A DNA stretch of 64,000 nt from JBLMZI01 sp050258755 (lineage in GTDB: Bacteria > Bacillota > Syntrophomonadia > Syntrophomonadales > DTU052), in the NCBI GenBank assembly GCA_050258755.1, contig JBLMZI010000006.1:248001-312000 (forward strand), read 5' to 3'. The notes beneath the pieces are model-generated. The model saw only the letters and a list, made by a program, of their open reading frames with translations, was not told the origin of the DNA and made no database searches. Each line of letters begins with the position of its first letter. The first letter of the stretch is position 1. Below are positions 59,613-64,000 of this stretch, in pieces. The position numbers and the translations under genes were made by a program.

Positions 59613-60392
59613 TTATTTCCCTTGGAAGTTCGGTTTGCGTTTTTCAAAAAAGGCCTTCGGACCTTCTTTGAAGTCTTCGGTGCCAAACAGAAAACAGGAA
59701 CCGAGCTGTTCAAACTGCAAGCCGACATGAAGACTTGCATCAGTCGCGATGTTGACCGCTTTCTTGGCCACACTGACCGCGAGCGGCGGTTTGCTGGCAA
59801 TCTTGTTGGCCAGCTTTTTAGTGAATTCAAGCAGTTCCTCATCAGGCACCACGAAGTCAACCAGCCCGATGCGGTGGGCTTCTGCAGTGTCAATGAAATC
59901 GCCGGTCATGATCAGCCGCTTGGCCTGGCTCGGGCCAACCAGTTTGGTCAGGCGCTGGGTGGCGCCCATGTCGGGCGAAAAGCCGAAGTTGATTTCCGGC
60001 AGTGAGAACCGGGCCGACTGTGCCGCCACGCGCATATCGGTGGACATGGCGTGTTCGATGCCGCCGCCGATACAGGTTCCGTGCATCATCGTGATAACAG
60101 GCATCGGCATCCGCTCCCAGCGGTTATAATACTCCTGCAGTTTCTGAATCATGCGGGCCGCAAATTGCGGGGTTCCCTGCTGGAGAATCGTAATGTCGAT
60201 CCCTGCCGAGAATAGCTTCCCTTTGGCCCCGAGTACAACCACCCACGTATCCTGGTCTTCGAACAGTTCCTCCTGGACCTGCCACAGCTCTTCCAGGCTT
60301 TCCAGATTGAACGTGTTCAGGTACTGTTCCCGGTTGATCCACAAATACGCAACATGGTTTTCTTTTTCAAGAATCAGGCTCTTGTACTCCAA
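59613..60392 (-). CDS. Enoyl-CoA hydratase/isomerase (crotonase) family protein
   Basis: 259 residues from a TTG at 60392, chosen because GGAGGTG lies six bases upstream; the frame continues to 60443 without a better start. Crotonase fold with the oxyanion-hole loops KLFSAGIDI and GTCIGGGIEHA and LPEINFGFSPDMGATQRLTKLVG. Both glutamates of hydratases (in GGGIEHA and LPEINFG) are present, so hydration of crotonyl-CoA-like substrates is possible, though the usual PGxGG turn is PDMGA. It stands alone, flanked by terminator and intergenic DNA, not beside hbd. Confidence 0.9.
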   Translation of the reverse strand: MEYKSLILEKENHVAYLWINREQYLNTFNLESLEELWQVQEELFEDQDTWVVVLGAKGKLFSAGIDITILQQGTPQFAARMIQKLQEYYNRWERMPMPVITMMHGTCIGGGIEHAMSTDMRVAAQSARFSLPEINFGFSPDMGATQRLTKLVGPSQAKRLIMTGDFIDTAEAHRIGLVDFVVPDEELLEFTKKLANKIASKPPLAVSVAKKAVNIATDASLHVGLQFEQLGSCFLFGTEDFKEGPKAFFEKRKPNFQGK

Positions 60393-60763
60393 ACCGCACA
60401 CCTCCGTTTTAGTTTCGAAAAGTCCGATCGAAAAATTTCCCATTTACAAGAATACCAGAGCGCGGCGTGGTTGTGTAGTCTCATCCTTCAACGGTCTCAT
60501 CCTGGCCGGGAAGCGCCGCTTTCTTTTGAGAAGCCTTCGATGGTTTTTTTATCATACCATTCAATCCGAACCGATCACCGGTTACCCGACGATTACGCAG
60601 TAAATCCATAATTTTCCTCGGTTGTCGGGTTTCCATCCTACACCCGGGGCGGAATGCATTGACAGGCTACTTTTTTAGTTTTTCGCGGAATCTAAGAGTG
60701 GGTTTTCTTCGAAAAGAGAAGAACGCTCCTCTGTTCGTATTTTTAAAGAAAGGAGATAAAATC
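60393..60763. other. Intergenic region upstream of two divergent genes
   Basis: About 370 bases between the leftward crotonase and the rightward Gln/Ser-rich gene. A TTGACA occurs at 60659-60664 but no -10 at the right distance was found. No RNA gene or operator was recognised. Confidence 0.35.
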
Positions 60764-61168
60764 GTGACCGACAAGGACTGTTTCGATCAGGAACCATTAG
60801 ACCTGCTGATTATTGCGCAGGGTGACCAGGGGCAGCAGCAGCGGCAGCAACAGGCCGGGCAGGCCCAAATGATGACCCAGCAGATGCAGAACTACGTGAA
60901 CTCGATGCTGAGCATGAGCTCACAGAACCCGGCAATTGCTGCTTCGATTCTGCCGATGGAAATGATGGTTGCTGCAATGATTCCTGCGGCCATTGCCGTT
61001 GATGTTGGTATGGCACAATTGAACACCATAATGTCGAACGCCAGCAACAGCAGCAATCAAAGCAGCGGCAGTTCCAATTACCGCAGCGCCGGTCAGAACT
61101 ACGGAAGTTCGCAGAGCCACAGCAAAAAAGGCGGCCCGAGCAGCAGCCGGAGCGGCAGCTCCTTCTAG
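60764..61168 (+). CDS. Gln/Ser-rich small protein of unknown function
   Basis: 134 residues from a GTG with AAAGGAGA eight bases upstream; the frame is open further 5' without support. Composition is striking: a glutamine-rich stretch (about 18-45), a methionine/alanine-rich hydrophobic stretch (about 55-85, PMEMMVAAMIPAAIAVDVGMAQL), and a Ser/Asn/Gly-rich tail (about 90-134) ending SSSRSGSSF. There is no classical signal peptide. I do not recognise a family. Such low-complexity, strongly translated proteins in spore formers can be coat or matrix components, but this is a guess. Confidence 0.6.
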   Translation: MTDKDCFDQEPLDLLIIAQGDQGQQQRQQQAGQAQMMTQQMQNYVNSMLSMSSQNPAIAASILPMEMMVAAMIPAAIAVDVGMAQLNTIMSNASNSSNQSSGSSNYRSAGQNYGSSQSHSKKGGPSSSRSGSSF

Positions 61169-61238
61169 GCTTTCTCATCGATCATCCAGGGTATCATCGT
61201 CATCCAAAATATCTTGTCCATTTCGGGCCCAAAAATGA

Positions 61239-61275
61239 GAGCCACGGCATTTTGCCGTGGCTCATCTTTTGTTTT
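61239..61275. terminator. Bidirectional terminator between the Gln/Ser-rich gene and speD
   Basis: GAGCCACGGCA (61239-61249), TTT, TGCCGTGGCTC (61253-61263), then ATCTTTTGTTTT; A-rich on the other side. Confidence 0.82.
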
Positions 61276-61289
61276 GCTTTGCGCTGACC

Positions 61290-62126
61290 CTAGACCGTAT
61301 CGGGCACAACCATCTTCTTGCTCTTTCCCTTCACGCGAGGAAGGTTTTTCCCGTAGAAGATCTCCAGCATCTCCCGCTTAATCTGCTGTTTGACCTTCTT
61401 TTTCTCTCCCGCGATGAAGTCGCTTTTTGCCGTGCCGAACAGGTAGTTGTCCAAATCGAACTCTTTCAGGATCATCTTGGTATGGAAGATATTTTCCTGA
61501 TACACATTTACGTCGATCATCTGGTATTGATCCCGGTTTTTCTTCGCGATAAAATTCTGGATCGAATTGATTTTATGATCGATATAAAACTTTTTCCCGG
61601 TCAGGTCGCGGGTAAAACCGCGCACCCTATAATCCATAATCGCGATATCCGGGTGGAAACTGTCAATCAAATAGTTCAAAGCCTTCAGCGGCGAAATGTG
61701 GCCACAGGTCGATACGTCAATATCCGCCCGGAAAGTGCTGATTCCTTTATCCGGATGGCTTTCCGGATAAGTGTGCACTGTGATATGGCTTTTATCCAGG
61801 TGACCGACGACAGATTTCTTTTCCGAATCTGCATCTTCCTCGCATTCAATTGAATGCTCGGCAATCAGCATGGTGACGCTGGCCCCTTGAGGATCATAAT
61901 CCTGGCTGGCGATATTCAGGATCGTCGCGCCGATCATCTCGGCAACCTTCGATAAGATGCCCGTCAAACGCTCGCCATTGTACTCTTCATCAATGTACTC
62001 GATATACTCGCGTCGATGTTCCGGCGTGACCGCATAACAAATGTCATACAGGTTGAAACTGAGCGTCTTGGTAAGGTTGTTGAACCCATACAGGGTCATT
62101 TTCTTTTTGATCGGCTGAATATCCAC
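61290..62126 (-). CDS. speD: S-adenosylmethionine decarboxylase proenzyme
   Basis: 278 residues from a GTG at 62126 (AGGAGGGA upstream). It is the long, E. coli-type SpeD: FNNLTKTLSFNLYDICYAVT near the start, and the self-cleavage site DKSHITVHTYPESHP, where S113 becomes the pyruvoyl group (equivalent to S112 in E. coli). GISTFRADIDVSTCGHISPL contains the conserved catalytic cysteine. It supplies decarboxylated SAM for spermidine synthesis. No speE lies in the window. Confidence 0.95.
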   Translation of the reverse strand: MDIQPIKKKMTLYGFNNLTKTLSFNLYDICYAVTPEHRREYIEYIDEEYNGERLTGILSKVAEMIGATILNIASQDYDPQGASVTMLIAEHSIECEEDADSEKKSVVGHLDKSHITVHTYPESHPDKGISTFRADIDVSTCGHISPLKALNYLIDSFHPDIAIMDYRVRGFTRDLTGKKFYIDHKINSIQNFIAKKNRDQYQMIDVNVYQENIFHTKMILKEFDLDNYLFGTAKSDFIAGEKKKVKQQIKREMLEIFYGKNLPRVKGKSKKMVVPDTV

Positions 62127-62263
62127 CCAAGTATCCCTCCTGCAGTAAAACATCCGCATGAACCATGCCTAAACCGTAGGTCAAACGGTTAAGTCGAAAC
62201 TCCGTTTAATAGTGTATCATATGTGGCTTTTTTTCACGGAATATTTCTGCTGGGAATTTCGCA

Positions 62264-64000
62264 TCAGTTTTTCACTATATTATCCGGATCATCAGCCATT
62301 TCCGTTTCCAGTAGAGCGATAAATTGTTCGACCAAACCCGGATCAAACTGCGTGCCGGAACAGCGGCGGAGTTCGGCGACCGCCTCGGCATGGGTCATCG
62401 GTTTACGGTAGGGCCGGCTGCTGGTCATGGCGTCATAGGCGTCGATTACCGTTAGAATGCGTGATTGAAGCGGAATCTCCTCGCCGTGCAGACCAAATGG
62501 ATACCCGGACCCGTTCCACCATTCGTGGTGTTTGTAGATATAGTCAGCGATTTCATGCAGATCGGACGATGCCTCCGCAATTCGATAGCCGATCTCGGGA
62601 TGGCGTTTCATCAATGCCCATTCGTCAGGCGTCAGTTTGCCCGGTTTAAACAGCACCGTATCCGGAATCCCGACTTTCCCAACATCATGAAATTGAGCCA
62701 GGAGGCTCATCTGATCGGCTTCGGACCCTGTCATACCAATCTTTTCAGCCAGCCGGCGGCTCCAGTCCTGCATCCGATCGCCGTGTCCCTCCGTAATGTA
62801 ATCCCGCGTCTCCAGCAGCCGGGTCAGCAATAATTTGATATTCTTGCTGCGAGCCCGCTGCCGGTTTTGATACTTTTCCCGGTACATCAAATCATCCGCT
62901 TCCTGGTAGGCATGCTGCACATCAGCCAGCTCCCCGCGTGTGACCGAATAACCGATCGAAATCGACAGCGGAATCAGGCGTTCGCCAACGTTCATCCGGT
63001 CCAGCGTGCCGTACACCCGCTGCTGAATCTGCTGAATCTCAGCTTCGGTGACATCGGGCATCAGCACCGCGAATTCGTCGCCGCCGATCCTGGCCACGGT
63101 ATCCCGGGCCCGGAAGCAGTTGACCAGAACTTCGGCGACGGTATTGAGATATTCATCGCCAATGCCGTGCCCCAAAGTATCGTTAATGAGTTTCAGTCCG
63201 TCAATATCACAGATCACAATCCCGATTCGCGCGTCCCGGGTTCCTTGAAGCGTATTCATTTGTCGTTCAAAGTAGTTCCGATTGTAAAGTCCGGTCGCTT
63301 CATCCCGAATGCTCATCTCAACAATTCGCAATTCCGCCTGCTTTTTGTCCGTCATATCGCGGATAATAGCAACGACCTGATCATCGCCGCTACACACCAG
63401 CCGGTCTTCAAAATACCGGGTTTCACCTTGAATCGTCAGTGCGTATTCCTGGATCTGCTGCTGCCCGGTTTGAAATATTTCGGCCATTTTTTGTTTCATT
63501 TTTAGGGCTGCTTCCGGGGAAACAAGGTCGAAAACCGATTTGCCAATCCGGCTGGGCGTCAGTTGGTCCAACCGCTGGCCGGCGATGTGATAATCCAGAA
63601 GAATCCCCTGCCGGTTAAAAACCAGGACGGTATCGGGGAGTGCGGTGAGAATCGCGTTTAACCGGTTGCTGCTCGCTTTCAGGGCTTCTTCAGCGTTCTT
63701 GCGGGCCGTAATGTCAGCCAGGGTGACAATGACCTCCCGCAGTTGGTCCTCTTCATCCAGCTGGGGAATCGCGTCCACTTTCGTCCAGATGATTTCTCCA
63801 GGGCCTTTAACAATCCCCATGGTCTGATCCTGGACCGGCAGTTTGGTTCTGCTGGCGATATGGGAGGTCATTTCATCGGCCGGCATCGGCGTCCCATCCG
63901 ACCGGACAAACCGCTTTATTGCATCTTCAATATCCGCCCGCTCCGGAGTGCCCTCAACCGGTACCCCGAGCATTCTGGCCGTCTCAGGATTGTAGTAGGT
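62264..64000 (-). CDS. PAS-GGDEF-HD-GYP bifunctional c-di-GMP protein (5' end outside window)
   Basis: At least 578 residues; the frame is open to the right edge, so the N-terminus, probably more sensor sequence, is missing. Visible in order: the end of a PAS domain (NPETARMLGVP), a PAC region, a second PAS (ILTALPDTVLVFNRQGILLDY), a GGDEF domain with intact signature (RIGGDEFAVLMPD) and an upstream DIDGLKLINDTLGHGIGD, then an HD-GYP domain with HDVGKVGIPD and HHEWWNGSGYP. Both diguanylate cyclase and phosphodiesterase motifs look active, so net output probably depends on the PAS domains. It is the third HD-GYP gene in the window. Confidence 0.92.
   Translation of the reverse strand, partial: TYYNPETARMLGVPVEGTPERADIEDAIKRFVRSDGTPMPADEMTSHIASRTKLPVQDQTMGIVKGPGEIIWTKVDAIPQLDEEDQLREVIVTLADITARKNAEEALKASSNRLNAILTALPDTVLVFNRQGILLDYHIAGQRLDQLTPSRIGKSVFDLVSPEAALKMKQKMAEIFQTGQQQIQEYALTIQGETRYFEDRLVCSGDDQVVAIIRDMTDKKQAELRIVEMSIRDEATGLYNRNYFERQMNTLQGTRDARIGIVICDIDGLKLINDTLGHGIGDEYLNTVAEVLVNCFRARDTVARIGGDEFAVLMPDVTEAEIQQIQQRVYGTLDRMNVGERLIPLSISIGYSVTRGELADVQHAYQEADDLMYREKYQNRQRARSKNIKLLLTRLLETRDYITEGHGDRMQDWSRRLAEKIGMTGSEADQMSLLAQFHDVGKVGIPDTVLFKPGKLTPDEWALMKRHPEIGYRIAEASSDLHEIADYIYKHHEWWNGSGYPFGLHGEEIPLQSRILTVIDAYDAMTSSRPYRKPMTHAEAVAELRRCSGTQFDPGLVEQFIALLETEMADDPDNIVKN

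Noticed and set aside
1..64000. CRISPR array, insertion sequence, prophage structural genes or replication origin
   Set aside because: None was seen: no spaced direct repeats, transposase or integrase motifs, phage head/tail genes, or DnaA-box clusters were found by eye.

Overview
The window looks like chromosomal DNA of an anaerobic, spore-forming, single-membrane Bacillota (Firmicutes), probably of the class Clostridia. The evidence is inferential: a GerW/YtfJ-type sporulation protein, an SspH-type small acid-soluble spore protein, a Tad pilus locus without an outer-membrane secretin, crotonate/butyrate-type CoA enzymes, a NuoEF-type flavin complex, a TM1266-type hydrogenase-regulator homologue, and GC-rich, tightly packed genes with AGGAGG-type ribosome binding sites. 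No 16S or other marker gene is present, so the genus is left open. No CRISPR array, insertion sequence or rRNA was seen.

Layout. 1-10.9 kb (+): a signalling block with the 3' part of a poly-HAMP chemotaxis receptor, a PAS/HD-GYP c-di-GMP phosphodiesterase, a REC-PAS-kinase-REC-HPt hybrid kinase, a CheY-like regulator, an OmpR-type regulator and a 7TMR-DISM double-kinase protein whose first kinase module is dead. 10.9-19.9 kb (-): a ten-gene Tad/Flp pilus operon. 20.2-26.5 kb: a second HD-GYP protein, exonuclease III with an unknown conserved partner, a hydrogenase-regulator homologue, YtfJ, a DUF2953 protein, an anti-sigma/ECF sigma pair and a triple-LysM protein. 26.7-28.0 kb: a degenerate class III cyclase and tRNA-Leu(GAG). 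28.0-30.2 kb: an AT-rich island immediately downstream of the tRNA, bounded in part by an imperfect copy of the tRNA 3' end and terminator. 30.3-33.2 kb: a cysteine-cluster protein, a 44-codon gene, and a PadR regulator with its membrane partner.

33.2-39.1 kb (-): a NuoE/NuoF pair with a 1169-residue fusion (2Fe-2S, GltD-like flavoprotein, ferredoxin, degenerate molybdopterin-type domain). 39.3-41.4 kb: a sensor kinase with an S-component-like membrane partner. 41.5-45.8 kb: a truncated Kre9-like gene, a membrane/beta-propeller protein, an ECF sigma factor, a DGC-type zinc-binding protein and a glutaredoxin; matching promoter elements suggest that these form one autoregulated sigma regulon. 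46-50 kb: an MscS channel with a cyclic-nucleotide domain, a TtcA-like thiolase, PgsA, a DUF6143 protein and SspH. 50.7-60.4 kb: 3-hydroxybutyryl-CoA dehydrogenase, an alpha/beta hydrolase, a CoA-transferase driven by a near-consensus sigma-54 promoter, the adjacent sigma-54 activator, an ABC-F protein with a decayed second ATP site, an ABC-2 exporter and a crotonase. 60.7-64 kb: a Gln/Ser-rich small protein, SAM decarboxylase and a PAS-GGDEF-HD-GYP protein running off the right edge.

How they fit together. Three c-di-GMP enzymes, the chemoreceptor and the Tad pilus suggest control of the motile-to-attached switch. The CoA enzymes and the NuoEF-type complex point to fermentative or syntrophic acyl-CoA metabolism with NAD(P)H/ferredoxin balancing. 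All functions come from reading motifs in the translated sequence; no database search was run.
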